Shown here: in pieces, positions 44,378 to 53,767 of the stretch
Layout of the letters: each line of letters opens with the position of its first letter
Position numbering within the stretch: the stretch's first letter is position 1
Assembly: GCF_013155465.1 (NCBI RefSeq)
Contig: NZ_JABJVX010000001.1
Span: forward strand, 62,001 to 126,000
Direction of reading: 5' to 3'
Source of the DNA: Alterinioella nitratireducens
Lineage (GTDB): Bacteria; Pseudomonadota; Alphaproteobacteria; Rhodobacterales; Rhodobacteraceae
DNA: 64,000 bases
Translations under genes and position numbers: made by a program
Notes under the pieces: generated by a model
What the model saw: the letters and a program-made list of their open reading frames with translations, nothing else
The model's database searches: none
Told to the model about the DNA's origin: nothing

Positions 44378-46288
44378 GTGAAACAAGCCCTATACGACGC
44401 CATCGCCGCGCGCGGCTACGAAACCCTGACCCCGGTGCAGGAAGCGGTGACCGCGCCTGACCTGACGGGCCGCGACATGCTGGTCTCGGCGCAGACCGGA
44501 TCGGGCAAGACGCTTGGCTTCGGCCTCGCCATCGCGCCCACTGTCCTGGGCGAGGAGGAGGCGTTCGGCCCTGCCGCGGCACCCCTGGCCCTGATCATCG
44601 CACCGACGCGGGAACTGGCCTTGCAGGTCAAGCGCGAACTGTCCTGGCTCTATGCGGGCGCGAACGCGCAATTGGCCTCCTGCGTCGGCGGCATGGACAT
44701 GCGCGACGAACGCCGGGCGCTGGCGCGCGGCGCGCATATCGTGGTGGCGACACCGGGCCGCTTGCGCGACCACATCACGCGCGGCTCCATCGACCTTTCT
44801 GCGATCCGTGCCGTGGTGCTGGACGAGGCCGACGAGATGCTGGACCTCGGCTTTCGCGAAGACCTCGAATTCATCCTTGGCGAGGCCCCAGAGACGCGCC
44901 AGACGCTGCTGTTTTCCGCCACCGTCCCCGCCGCCATCGCGCGGCTGGCGCAAAGCTACCAGCGCGATGCGGAACGCGTCTCCACCGCTGGCGAAAAACA
45001 GCAGCATGCCGATATCGAATACCGCGCGCTCTCTGTCTCGGCCCGTGACGCGGAAAACGCCATCATCAACGTGCTGCGCTACTACGAGGCGCCGAATGCC
45101 ATCGTCTTCGCCAATACCCGCGCGATGGTGAACCGGCTGACGACGCGGCTATCGAACCGGGGCTTTCCGGTGGTGGCGCTGTCGGGGGAACTCAGCCAAT
45201 CGGAACGCACCCACGCCCTGCAAGCGATGCGCGACGGGCGCGCGCGCGTCTGCGTGGCGACGGATGTAGCCGCGCGGGGGATCGACCTGCCCAATCTCGA
45301 CCTGGTGGTCCATGCCGAACTGCCCTCGAACCACGAGACGCTCTTGCATCGTTCGGGCCGGACGGGGCGGGCCGGACGCAAGGGGGTCAGTGCCCTCATT
45401 GTGCCGCCTGCGGTGCGCAAGAAGGCCGAGCGCATCCTGAAATTCGCCAAGCTCATGGCCGAATGGGCCGAGGCCCCCGGTGCCGAGGCGGTGATGGAAC
45501 GCGACGAGGCGCGGATGCTGGCCGATGAAAGCTGGATCCAAGGCGTGACCGAAAGCGAGGCCGCGCCGGTCGCCAAGCTGATGGAAGCCTTCACGCCCGA
45601 GCAGATTGCCGCCGCCTACCTCCGCCTCTACCACGCCCGCCATTCCGCGCCCGAGGATCTGAGCGAGGTCGATGCCAAACCCGCCCCGCGTGCGGCCTTC
45701 GGCCCCTCGGCCTGGTATGCGCTGGAGGGCGGGCAGGCCGTGGGGGCCGAGCCGCGCCGGCTGCTGCCGATGCTGTGCAAGGCCGGGGGGCTCTCGAAAG
45801 AGGATATCGGCGCGATCCGTATTCATCACGAGACAAGTTTCATCGAGATCCGGCAAAGCGCCGTGGCGGGCTTCGAGGCCGAGATCGGGCCGGAGATGAC
45901 CGTGGAGGGCGCCAAACTGAGCCGCCGGGACGGCGCGCCCGAGATGGGTCGCGGACCCAAGCCCGAGCGTCCCGCCCGCAATCCGGCCCCCGCGAAACCC
46001 GATGGCACCACCACGCCGGTCGACTGGAACGACGCGCCCGCATCGAAACCGAAAAAGCCCAAGCCGGGGGCCGAGAAACCGCGCAAGCCGCGAAACAAGG
46101 ACAAGGCGCGCGCCGAGGCGCGGCCCGAAGGCGTGGTGACCAAGCACAAGCCGCGCGGGGCCAAGCCTGCGGCCAAGCCAAAAGGCCCGCCGCCGCCCAA
46201 GGGCAAGCCGTCCTCGAAGAAGAACAAGGCACGGACCGGGGCCGCCAACCCCGGCGCGCGAATGGGCGGACCCCGGCGCAAGGGGTAA
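44378..46288 (+). CDS. DEAD-box ATP-dependent RNA helicase (DeaD/DbpA-like)
   Basis: A helicase of about 636 residues. Its motifs run in order: Q motif GYETLTPVQ, AQTGSGKT, PTRELALQ, TPGRL, DEAD in VLDEADEMLDLGF, SAT, VATDVAARGID and HRSGRTGRAGR. A DbpA-type RNA-binding domain follows (about 455-535). The Lys/Pro/Ala-rich tail is intrinsically disordered, as in cold-shock and ribosome-assembly helicases. The start is uncertain: GTG at 44378 lacks a clear ribosome site, and the open frame reaches 44237. A rho-independent terminator follows. Confidence 0.9.
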   Translation: MKQALYDAIAARGYETLTPVQEAVTAPDLTGRDMLVSAQTGSGKTLGFGLAIAPTVLGEEEAFGPAAAPLALIIAPTRELALQVKRELSWLYAGANAQLASCVGGMDMRDERRALARGAHIVVATPGRLRDHITRGSIDLSAIRAVVLDEADEMLDLGFREDLEFILGEAPETRQTLLFSATVPAAIARLAQSYQRDAERVSTAGEKQQHADIEYRALSVSARDAENAIINVLRYYEAPNAIVFANTRAMVNRLTTRLSNRGFPVVALSGELSQSERTHALQAMRDGRARVCVATDVAARGIDLPNLDLVVHAELPSNHETLLHRSGRTGRAGRKGVSALIVPPAVRKKAERILKFAKLMAEWAEAPGAEAVMERDEARMLADESWIQGVTESEAAPVAKLMEAFTPEQIAAAYLRLYHARHSAPEDLSEVDAKPAPRAAFGPSAWYALEGGQAVGAEPRRLLPMLCKAGGLSKEDIGAIRIHHETSFIEIRQSAVAGFEAEIGPEMTVEGAKLSRRDGAPEMGRGPKPERPARNPAPAKPDGTTTPVDWNDAPASKPKKPKPGAEKPRKPRNKDKARAEARPEGVVTKHKPRGAKPAAKPKGPPPPKGKPSSKKNKARTGAANPGARMGGPRRKG

Positions 46289-46313
46289 CTGTCGCGCCCG
46301 TTACCAGATTGAA

Positions 46314-46343
46314 AATCCTGGCGGATTTGCCGGATTCTTTTTT
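46314..46343 (+). terminator. Rho-independent terminator of the helicase gene
   Basis: A stem of AATCC/GGATT and GGC/GCC with one bulged T and a six-base loop is followed by CTTTTTT. It lies 25 bases after the helicase stop. Confidence 0.75.
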
Positions 46344-46393
46344 GGGCGACGCGCCATGGTTGGCGGGGTGGTCGGGGCCGCCGGTGCGCCGGT

Positions 46394-46415
46394 GAGTATT
46401 TGGACCAAGAAGATG
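46394..46415. repeat. GAGTATTT...CCAAGAAGATG intergenic repeat
   Basis: A single copy of the 22-base element sits between the helicase terminator and the 3' end of the minus-strand hydantoinase gene. It is identical to the copy at 62351-62372 and closely matches the inverted pair at 9951-10018. Confidence 0.75.
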
Positions 46416-46423
46416 GGGTGGGG

Positions 46424-48424
46424 TCAGTGCGCCATGCGCGGGCGGCCCGAGGCGGTGACGGTCAGCGTGGCCTCGACGAACACCTCGCGGCCCTCGACTT
46501 CTGCGCCCTTGATCTCCTGCGTCGTGGCCAGCGTGACATGCGCGGCCCCGGCCCGGATGGCGGCGTCGTGGGCGTCCAGGCGCAGGGCGGTTTCAAGGGC
46601 GGCCAGCGCGGCCTCGGCGCTCGGGTAGAGGGCCGGGCCGCTTGCCAGATGCGCGGTGTAGCGGCCCGCGCCGTCGCTGGTGACGGTGCCGGTGGCGCGC
46701 TGGCTGATCTGGCCGACCACCGCGCCGATCGCGTTGGCGACACCGGCATGGGCGGGCAGGATCATGCGGGCGCCAAGTGCCGCACCCACCGCCGGGTAAT
46801 AGGTAGGCGCGGAGGCACCGAGCCCGATCACCGGCACGCCTATCCGGGCTGTCATCTCGATGATGCCGCCGTGATGGGCAAGGCCCGCGCGGGTCAGCGG
46901 ATGATGGGCGAGGCTACGCGGATCGGAGCCCCTGAAGCCGGGATCCTCGGCGAAGGCGGCCTCAAGCAGCGTGTCCCGGGTCTGCGCGGTCACCTGGTCG
47001 ATGACGAGCCGGGCGAAACCTTCCGCGTCCGGGGCGCGGTGCAGGCCGTTTCCGGCGCGCTTGCGGTTCATCAGGGCGATGCCCTTGCGCGCGGCGCTGG
47101 CATCCCAGGCGCCAGAGAGCCCCAGGACATGCGCCGCATCGGTCGGCGTCACGCCCGCCAGCATCACCAGGCCGCGGGCCACCAGCCGGTCGAGCGCGGG
47201 CATCTCCAGCCGTGATTTCAGGAGGCCCGACAAGGGCAGGGCGCCCGTGATCCGCTCCAGCAAGGCCGCATCGCGGGGCGGCAGGCCGTCACCCGCCCCC
47301 GCCATCCGGATCACGAAGCGCCCATCGTGATCGCCAGGCTGGTCGCGCGCCAGCGCCCGGTCCAGCGCGTCATGCACCATGTCGGGGTGATCAATCGCAA
47401 TGAGGCACAGCGGCAGCACCCGGCGCGGCCCCAGCCGCATCCCGCCAGCCAGCCCCTCATCCTGCAGATGCACCTCGCTATCGCCGCCGAGCCCGGTGGT
47501 GCGCATCGCCACCGCCTCGACCATGGTGCGGTGGCCGCCGACCAGCGCGCCCTCTGCGTCGATTTCGGGCAGCCCGTGTTTCAGCAGCGCCACATCGGTC
47601 GTAGTGCCGCCGATATCGGAAACCAGCGCGGTCTGCTCGCCGGTCAGCCAATGCGCGCCGACCAGCGAGGCGGCGGGGCCGGAGAGGATGGTCTCGATGG
47701 GCCGCTCGCGCACCATCTGGGCCGAGATCAACGCCCCGTCGCCGCGCACCACCATCAGCGGCACCGCGATGCCGCGCGCCGCCAGGTGGCGTTCGCAGGC
47801 CGCGACCAGCGTGGCGATCTTGCCGATGAGCCGCGCGTTCAGCACCGCCGTCAGCGCCCGTTTGGGGCCGTTCAGCCTGGCCGATAACTCATGGCCGCAG
47901 GTCACGGGCAGGCCGGTCGCGGCGGCGATGATGTCGCGCGCGCGCATCTCGTGGGCCGGGTTGCGGGTGGCGAAGCGGGCGGTGACGGCAAAGCCCGCGA
48001 TGCTGCTGCCGAGGCGCTGCAGTTCCGAGGCAAGCAACGCCTCGTCCAGCGGCGCGGCTTCCCCGCCGGAAGCCCCGTGCCCGCCCGCAATCACGATGAC
48101 CGGATCGCCGCCCATGGCCTCTGCCAGGCCCGCGCGGGCAAGGTCCGCGCCCGTGAAGCCGATCGCCACCAGCGCCACGCGCCCGCCCTGGCCCTCGACC
48201 AGCGCATTCGTCGCCAGCGTGGTCGAGAGCGAGACCAGCGCGATATCCTGCGGCCCCACACCCGCCGCCGCCAGCGCCGCATCGACCGCGCCGCCGATGC
48301 CGATGGCCAGGTCGTCGCGCGTGGTCAGCGCCTTGGCCGAGCCTAATACGGCCCGCGCTTCGGCGTCGATCACCACCGCATCGGTATAGGTGCCGCCCGT
48401 GTCGACCCCCAGAGAATAGCCCAT
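46424..48424 (-). CDS. Hydantoinase/oxoprolinase family protein, HyuA-like (unpaired)
   Basis: A 666-residue ATP-dependent amidohydrolase of the HyuA group. The N-terminal ATPase-like motif is GVDTGGTYTDAVV (residues 6-18), the second domain opens with SDIGGTTTDVALL, and the LSTTLATNALVEG segment is typical. Relatives open hydantoins, 5-oxoproline or activate acetone carboxylation, usually with a HyuB partner. None is adjacent; the nearest HyuB at 53764 already has its own HyuA. It is divergent from glutaminase. Substrate unknown. Confidence 0.86.
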   Translation of the reverse strand: MGYSLGVDTGGTYTDAVVIDAEARAVLGSAKALTTRDDLAIGIGGAVDAALAAAGVGPQDIALVSLSTTLATNALVEGQGGRVALVAIGFTGADLARAGLAEAMGGDPVIVIAGGHGASGGEAAPLDEALLASELQRLGSSIAGFAVTARFATRNPAHEMRARDIIAAATGLPVTCGHELSARLNGPKRALTAVLNARLIGKIATLVAACERHLAARGIAVPLMVVRGDGALISAQMVRERPIETILSGPAASLVGAHWLTGEQTALVSDIGGTTTDVALLKHGLPEIDAEGALVGGHRTMVEAVAMRTTGLGGDSEVHLQDEGLAGGMRLGPRRVLPLCLIAIDHPDMVHDALDRALARDQPGDHDGRFVIRMAGAGDGLPPRDAALLERITGALPLSGLLKSRLEMPALDRLVARGLVMLAGVTPTDAAHVLGLSGAWDASAARKGIALMNRKRAGNGLHRAPDAEGFARLVIDQVTAQTRDTLLEAAFAEDPGFRGSDPRSLAHHPLTRAGLAHHGGIIEMTARIGVPVIGLGASAPTYYPAVGAALGARMILPAHAGVANAIGAVVGQISQRATGTVTSDGAGRYTAHLASGPALYPSAEAALAALETALRLDAHDAAIRAGAAHVTLATTQEIKGAEVEGREVFVEATLTVTASGRPRMAH

Positions 48425-48536
48425 CGCGCGCGCCCTTTTCGCTGCCCCATTCCGCCTCTAGCCCAAGTTGGACCCCACGTCACGCCCCCTGACGGATGGC
48501 TTGCGTTTCGCCGTCCAGCGCCCGATTGTGCGGCCC

Positions 48537-49472
48537 ATGACGGACGGCCCGAGCCATGACGACTTGCAGGATTTCCTGACCGATCTCGACGCCGAGCTGC
48601 GCGCCGAGGCCGATTGGGGCACGCCGGCGGGCTACATCCCCGAGCTTGCCGATGTCGCACCCGATCAGTTCGGGATCTCGGTGGCGCTTGCGGGCGGGCG
48701 GGTGATCTCGGCAGGCGCGCATGACACGCGGTTTTCGATCCAGTCGGTCTCCAAGGTTTTCACGCTGGCCTGCGTGTTGGGCCGGATCGGCGATCAGCTC
48801 TGGCGGCGGGTGGGGCGGGAACCTTCGGGCACCTCCTTCGATTCCATCGTGCTGCTGGAACGCGAGCAGGGCCGCCCGCGCAACCCCTTCATCAACGCGG
48901 GCGCCATCGTGACCACCGATGCGCTGCTGGACGGGCGGATGCCGAACCTGGCGCTGTCCGAGATCATCGGCTTCCTGCGCGCAGCGTCGGAGGATGCCGA
49001 TATCCATATCGACGCCGCCGTCGCCGCGTCGGAGGAGCGCACCGGCTATCGCAACGTGGCGCTGGCCAACTACCTGGCCTCGCACAAGAACCTGTTCAAC
49101 CCGCCGGAACTGACGCTTGGCACCTATTACCACCAATGCGCCATTGCGATGACCACGGATCAACTGGCGCGGGCGGGCCGCGTCTTTGCAGGGCTACCCG
49201 ACGCGCCGCGCATGATCTCGACCGAACGGGCGCGCCGGATCAACGCGCTGATGATGACCTGCGGGCATTACGACGGCTCGGGCGAATTCGCCTTCGGCGT
49301 CGGCCTGCCCGGCAAGAGCGGCGTGGGTGGCGGCATCTTGATGGTGGCCCCCGGCCGCGCCTCGATCGCGGTCTGGTCGCCCGGGCTGAACCGCTATGGC
49401 AATTCCCAGGTCGGCACCCGCGCGGCGGAGCGGCTGGCGCGCTTCACCGGCTGGTCGGTCTTCGGCGGCTGA
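48537..49472 (+). CDS. glsA: Glutaminase A
   Basis: A 311-residue serine-dependent beta-lactamase-fold glutaminase that hydrolyses L-glutamine to glutamate and ammonia. The S70-x-x-K73 catalytic pair is in IQSVSKVF. Substrate-binding segments are PFINAGAI, YYHQCAI and GKSGVGGGI. The ATG at 48537 gives the usual length of about 310; a frame to 48468 is less likely. It is followed by a CoA-transferase gene. Confidence 0.93.
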   Translation: MTDGPSHDDLQDFLTDLDAELRAEADWGTPAGYIPELADVAPDQFGISVALAGGRVISAGAHDTRFSIQSVSKVFTLACVLGRIGDQLWRRVGREPSGTSFDSIVLLEREQGRPRNPFINAGAIVTTDALLDGRMPNLALSEIIGFLRAASEDADIHIDAAVAASEERTGYRNVALANYLASHKNLFNPPELTLGTYYHQCAIAMTTDQLARAGRVFAGLPDAPRMISTERARRINALMMTCGHYDGSGEFAFGVGLPGKSGVGGGILMVAPGRASIAVWSPGLNRYGNSQVGTRAAERLARFTGWSVFGG

Positions 49473-49486
49473 GAAGGAGAGAGAGA

Positions 49487-50689
49487 GTGCCCATGCAATC
49501 CCCCCTCAAAGGCATCCGCGTGCTGGACCTGACCAACGTGCTTTCGGGGCCGTTCTGCTGCGCGCAACTGGCCTATCTGGGGGCCGAGGTGATCAAGGTC
49601 GAGGTGCCGGGCCGGGGAGATCTGGCGCGCCAGCTTGGGGCCGACCCGGCGTTGAATGCGGGTCTCATGGGCGTGTCATTCCTGGCGCAGAACGCGGGCA
49701 AGCGGTCGCTGACGCTGAACCTCAAGCACGCGCGTGGCAAGGCGATCCTGAAGCGCCTTGTGGCCGGGGCCGATGTGCTGGTGGAAAACTTCCGCCCCGG
49801 CGTGATGGACCGGTTGGGCGTGGGCTATGAGACCCTGCGCGCGGAAAACCCCCGGCTGATCTACTGCGCCATATCGGGCTTTGGCCAGACCGGCCCGATG
49901 CGCGATCTGCCCGCCTATGACCAGATCATTCAAGGGCTGTCCGGCGCGATGTCGATCACCGGCGACGGCGACAGCGCGCCGATGCGCGCGGGTTTTCCCA
50001 TGGCCGACACGATCGGCGGGCTGACGGCGGCGATGGCGATCAACGCGGCGCTGGCGGGGCGGGGCGAGGCGGGCAGCTTCATCGACGTCTCGATGCTCGA
50101 CTCGGTGCTGGCGACAATGGGGTGGGTGGTGTCGAATTACCTCATCGCGGGGCAGGTGCCGGTGCCGATGGGCAACGCCAATTTCACCGCAGCCCCCTCG
50201 GGCGCGTTCCGCACCGCCACCGCGCCGATCAACCTCGCCGCCAACAAGCAGGAACAGTTCGAGGCGTTGTGCGACGTGATCGACCGGCCTGATCTGGTGC
50301 GCAATCCGCGATTTGCCAGGCGGCAGGACCGGCTGGAGAATCGCGCCGCGCTGACCGAGGAAGTCGAGGCCGGGTTCGCGGCGTTCGATGTCGAAACGCT
50401 GGTGACGCGGTTGAACGCGGCAGGCGTTCCTGCCGGACCGATCCTGACCGTCCCCGAGGCGCTGGCGCTGGAGCAGGTGCGGGGCCGCGATTTCCTGCGC
50501 GCCTTTCCCGAGACGCCCGGCGTGGACAAAACCGTCACCAACGCACGCGCCGGATACCAGATGGACGGGGCCGCCCCGGATGTGGACCGCGCGCCGCCCG
50601 CCCTGGGCCAGGACACCGACGCGATCCTGACCGATCTGGGATACGAGGCCGGTGACATCGCCGATCTGCGTGCCGACGGGGTGATCTGA
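49487..50689 (+). CDS. CaiB/BaiF family CoA-transferase
   Basis: A family III CoA-transferase of about 400 residues that moves CoA between carboxylic acids. The N-terminal GIRVLDLTNVLSGPFC, the VENFRPGVMDRLG stretch, and the catalytic Asp in PAYDQIIQGLSG are typical. GTG at 49487 is favoured by AGGAG seven bases upstream; ATG at 49493 is the alternative. It lies 14 bases after glutaminase and nine bases before the LysR gene. Substrate unknown. Confidence 0.89.
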   Translation: MPMQSPLKGIRVLDLTNVLSGPFCCAQLAYLGAEVIKVEVPGRGDLARQLGADPALNAGLMGVSFLAQNAGKRSLTLNLKHARGKAILKRLVAGADVLVENFRPGVMDRLGVGYETLRAENPRLIYCAISGFGQTGPMRDLPAYDQIIQGLSGAMSITGDGDSAPMRAGFPMADTIGGLTAAMAINAALAGRGEAGSFIDVSMLDSVLATMGWVVSNYLIAGQVPVPMGNANFTAAPSGAFRTATAPINLAANKQEQFEALCDVIDRPDLVRNPRFARRQDRLENRAALTEEVEAGFAAFDVETLVTRLNAAGVPAGPILTVPEALALEQVRGRDFLRAFPETPGVDKTVTNARAGYQMDGAAPDVDRAPPALGQDTDAILTDLGYEAGDIADLRADGVI

Positions 50690-50698
50690 GGCGATGCG

Positions 50699-51607
50699 GT
50701 GATCTCCAACACACTCACCCTCAAACAGCTCGAGGCGCTCGTCTGGGTCGCTGATCTCGGCAGTTTCCGCAAGGCGGCGGCGCATCTCGGCACGACGCAG
50801 CCCAATATCTCGGCCCGGATCGCGGCGCTGGAAACCACGCTCGGCTTCAGCCTGATGGCGCGCGATGCCGGATCGGTCGAGATGACACCGCGCGGGCTGG
50901 ATGTCCTTGAACAGGCGCGAAAATCCCTGCGCGCGGTCGAGGGCGTGCTGGACGTGGCCGCCCGGCCCGACCTGGCCGAGGATCGGCTGCGCCTTGGTGT
51001 CACCGAGCTGATCGCGACGACATGGCTGCATGATTTCCTGCGCGCGCTCAGGCAGGACTATCCGCGCGTCACGGTCGAGCTGACCGTCGATCTGTCGCGC
51101 ACCCTGGATGCGGAGCTTGCCGCCAATGCGCTGGATCTCGCCTTGCAGAACGCGCCGTTTTCGCACGCGGCCACGGGGGAAATCACCTTGGGATCATACG
51201 GTTACGCCTGGGTCGCTGCGCCTGATCTCATGTCCGGTATCGACCCATCCACGGGCGTGGCGGGGCTGACCGCGCCGATCCTGACCCATGCCCGCCACAC
51301 TCAGGCCTTCCAGGAATTGCAGGCCCACCTGGCCCCCGGTCCCGCGCCCCGGCTGGTGCCATCCAGCAGCCTCAATTCGGCGATCCTGATGGCGGTGAAC
51401 GGCATGGGCGTGGCAATGGTGCCGCGCGCGATGGTGGCGGGGCACCTGGCGGGCGGGACGCTTGCAGAGGTGGACCTTGGCTGGCAACCCGAACCGCTTG
51501 ATTTCGCAGCCCGTTTTCACGCCGACCGCGCGGCGGGGGTGGTCAGGAAAGCGGCGGACCTGGCGGCACGGGTGGCGGCAGAGGATCAATTGAGCGGATC
51601 ACATTGA
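50699..51607 (+). CDS. LysR family transcriptional regulator
   Basis: A 302-residue regulator. Its N-terminal helix-turn-helix (about residues 7-66, WVADLGSFRKAAAHLGTTQPNISARI) is joined to a substrate-binding-like effector domain. The start is a GTG. It is on the same strand as the hydantoinase operon. A 22-base palindrome that overlaps its stop codon and precedes HyuA is the probable binding site. Confidence 0.89.
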   Translation: MISNTLTLKQLEALVWVADLGSFRKAAAHLGTTQPNISARIAALETTLGFSLMARDAGSVEMTPRGLDVLEQARKSLRAVEGVLDVAARPDLAEDRLRLGVTELIATTWLHDFLRALRQDYPRVTVELTVDLSRTLDAELAANALDLALQNAPFSHAATGEITLGSYGYAWVAAPDLMSGIDPSTGVAGLTAPILTHARHTQAFQELQAHLAPGPAPRLVPSSSLNSAILMAVNGMGVAMVPRAMVAGHLAGGTLAEVDLGWQPEPLDFAARFHADRAAGVVRKAADLAARVAAEDQLSGSH

Positions 51608-51627
51608 TCAAATCGAATAATTTGATC
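51606..51627. promoter_or_regulatory. Perfect palindrome before the HyuAB operon
   Basis: GATCAAAT-N6-ATTTGATC, with spacer CGAATA, overlaps the LysR stop codon and ends 52 bases before the HyuA start. It is in an AT-rich island. Its position suits LysR control of the downstream operon. Confidence 0.6.
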
Positions 51628-51679
51628 TGATACAACGCGCCGCGTATCGTCGCGCCGGATCAGCTTCAGGGGACCGCGA

Positions 51680-53767
51680 ATGGCAACAACTACCAACCGG
51701 CTCGGCGTCGATATTGGCGGCACCTTCACCGATGTGGTTCTGGAAACCGACAGGGGCCAGTTTTCCACCAAGGTGCTGACCACCTATGCCGCGCCCGAGG
51801 AGGCCATTATCGACGGCATGGGCCAGGTCTGTGCCAAGGCGGGGATCGCGGCGTCGCAGATCGGCCAGATCATCCACGGCACCACGCTGGCCACCAATGC
51901 CCTTATTGAACGGCGCGGGGCCAAGACCGCGCTGATCACCACGCAAGGGTTCCGCGATACCATTGAAATGCGGACAGAATCCCGGTTCGAGCAATATGAC
52001 CTGAACCTGGAATTGCCGGAGCCTCTCTTGCCCCGCCAACGCCGCTACACGGTGGCCGAGCGCGTCGATGCGTCCGGCAATATCCTGATCCCGCTGGACC
52101 TGGCGGAGGTCGAGCGGCTGGTCGACCGGCTGGCCGAGGCCGGGTATGACAGCATCGCCGTGGGGCTCTTGCACTCCTACGCCAACGACGTCCACGAGCG
52201 GATGATCCGCGATGTGCTGCGCGACCGGATGCAGGATGCGATGGTCTCGATCTCCTCCGAGGTCAGCCCGCAGATGCGCGAATATGAACGCTTCAACACC
52301 GTCGTCGCCAATGCCTATATCAAGCCCTTGATGAAAAGCTACCTGTCGCGGCTGGAGGGGCGGCTGCGCGGTGAGGGTGTCACCTGCAACATCTTCCTGA
52401 TGCACTCGGGCGGCGGCATCATCAGCCTTGAGAACGCGGCCGGTTTTCCCGTGCGGCTGGTCGAATCCGGCCCCGCCGGGGGGGCGGTCTTCGCCGCGCA
52501 TATTGCCGCGCGCTACGGGCTCGACAAGGTGTTGAGTTTCGACATGGGCGGCACCACCGCCAAGATCTGCCTGATCAAGCACCAGACGCCCAAGACCTCG
52601 CGCGTGTTCGAGGTTGCGCGGAGTTACCGCTTCAAGAAGGGCTCCGGCATGCCGATTTCCATTCCCGTCATCGACATGGTCGAGATCGGGGCGGGCGGCG
52701 GCAGCCTGGCCCATGTCGATGCGATGCGCCAGATCCGGGTGGGCCCGGAAAGCGCGGGCTCGGAACCCGGCCCGGCCTGTTACGGGCGCGGCGGCGACAA
52801 GCCTGCCGTGACCGATGCCGACCTTGTCCTGGGCAAGCTGGACCCGGAGAATTTCGCCGGCGGCTCCATCGCGCTGCATCCTGACCGCTCCGAACAAGCG
52901 TTGACGCATGTCTTGGGCGAGGTGCTGGAGATGGACGCGGGCGAGGCGGCCTTTGGCCTCGCCGAGGTTGTCGACGAGAACATGGCCAATGCCGCGCGGG
53001 TTCATGCGGTGGAGAACGGCGAAGACCTGTCCGACTACACGATGATCGCCTTTGGCGGCGCGGCGCCCCTTCATGCCGGGCGGCTGTGTGAGAAACTGGG
53101 CGTCGACCGCTTGCTGGTCCCGCCCGGCGCGGGCGTGGGCAGCGCCATCGGCTTCCTGCGCGCGCCGTTCAGTTTCGAGGCCAACCGCTCGGTCTACATG
53201 CGCCTGTCGGAGTTTGACCCCGCCACGATCACCGGCCTGTTGGAGGAGCTGCGGACCGAGGCCACCGGGTTCGTGCGGAATTGCGACGAGAACGCTGAGA
53301 TCCTGACCGAATACAAGGTCTACATGCGCTATGCGGGGCAGGGGTGGGAGATCCCCATCGTGCTGGACGCGGCGCAGGCCACCGCCCCGGATGCGAAAAC
53401 CTTCCTGGCGCTTTTCGAGGCGGACTATGCCAAGCTCTTCGGGCGCAGCGTCAAGGGCATGGATGTGGAGATCACCGTCTGGTCGGTCAACGCCACCACC
53501 CCGCCCGAACATGTCGCCCGCGTCGATGCCGCGCAGGCCGCCGGACCGGCGACGCCGACTGGACAGCGACCGCTTTTCGATCCGGCCTTGGCGAAAATGA
53601 CGACAGCGGACGTTGTCCGGCGTGCAGACATTGGCCTTGGCGAGACCGTAAAGGGCCCCGCCGCGATCACCGAGGATGAGACCACGATCATCCTGCCCGC
53701 CAGCCGGGGCGCCATTCGCCAGGCCGATGGCTGCATCGACATCACCCGTACAAAGGACACGCCATGA
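51680..53767 (+). CDS. Hydantoinase/oxoprolinase A subunit (HyuA)
   Basis: A 695-residue ATP-dependent A subunit. It has the N-terminal GVDIGGTFTDVVLE motif (residues 8-21), HGTTLATNALIERRG, and the second-domain SFDMGGTTAKICLI. The ribosome site AGGGGA lies six bases before the ATG. It overlaps HyuB by four bases, the standard pair of N-methylhydantoinase, 5-oxoprolinase or acetone-carboxylase-like enzymes. The class is firm. The exact lactam or hydantoin substrate cannot be assigned. Confidence 0.91.
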   Translation: MATTTNRLGVDIGGTFTDVVLETDRGQFSTKVLTTYAAPEEAIIDGMGQVCAKAGIAASQIGQIIHGTTLATNALIERRGAKTALITTQGFRDTIEMRTESRFEQYDLNLELPEPLLPRQRRYTVAERVDASGNILIPLDLAEVERLVDRLAEAGYDSIAVGLLHSYANDVHERMIRDVLRDRMQDAMVSISSEVSPQMREYERFNTVVANAYIKPLMKSYLSRLEGRLRGEGVTCNIFLMHSGGGIISLENAAGFPVRLVESGPAGGAVFAAHIAARYGLDKVLSFDMGGTTAKICLIKHQTPKTSRVFEVARSYRFKKGSGMPISIPVIDMVEIGAGGGSLAHVDAMRQIRVGPESAGSEPGPACYGRGGDKPAVTDADLVLGKLDPENFAGGSIALHPDRSEQALTHVLGEVLEMDAGEAAFGLAEVVDENMANAARVHAVENGEDLSDYTMIAFGGAAPLHAGRLCEKLGVDRLLVPPGAGVGSAIGFLRAPFSFEANRSVYMRLSEFDPATITGLLEELRTEATGFVRNCDENAEILTEYKVYMRYAGQGWEIPIVLDAAQATAPDAKTFLALFEADYAKLFGRSVKGMDVEITVWSVNATTPPEHVARVDAAQAAGPATPTGQRPLFDPALAKMTTADVVRRADIGLGETVKGPAAITEDETTIILPASRGAIRQADGCIDITRTKDTP

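Noticed and set aside
51608-53512. Long antisense frame over HyuA
   Set aside because: The plus strand encodes the diagnostic HyuA motifs. The antisense frame has none.
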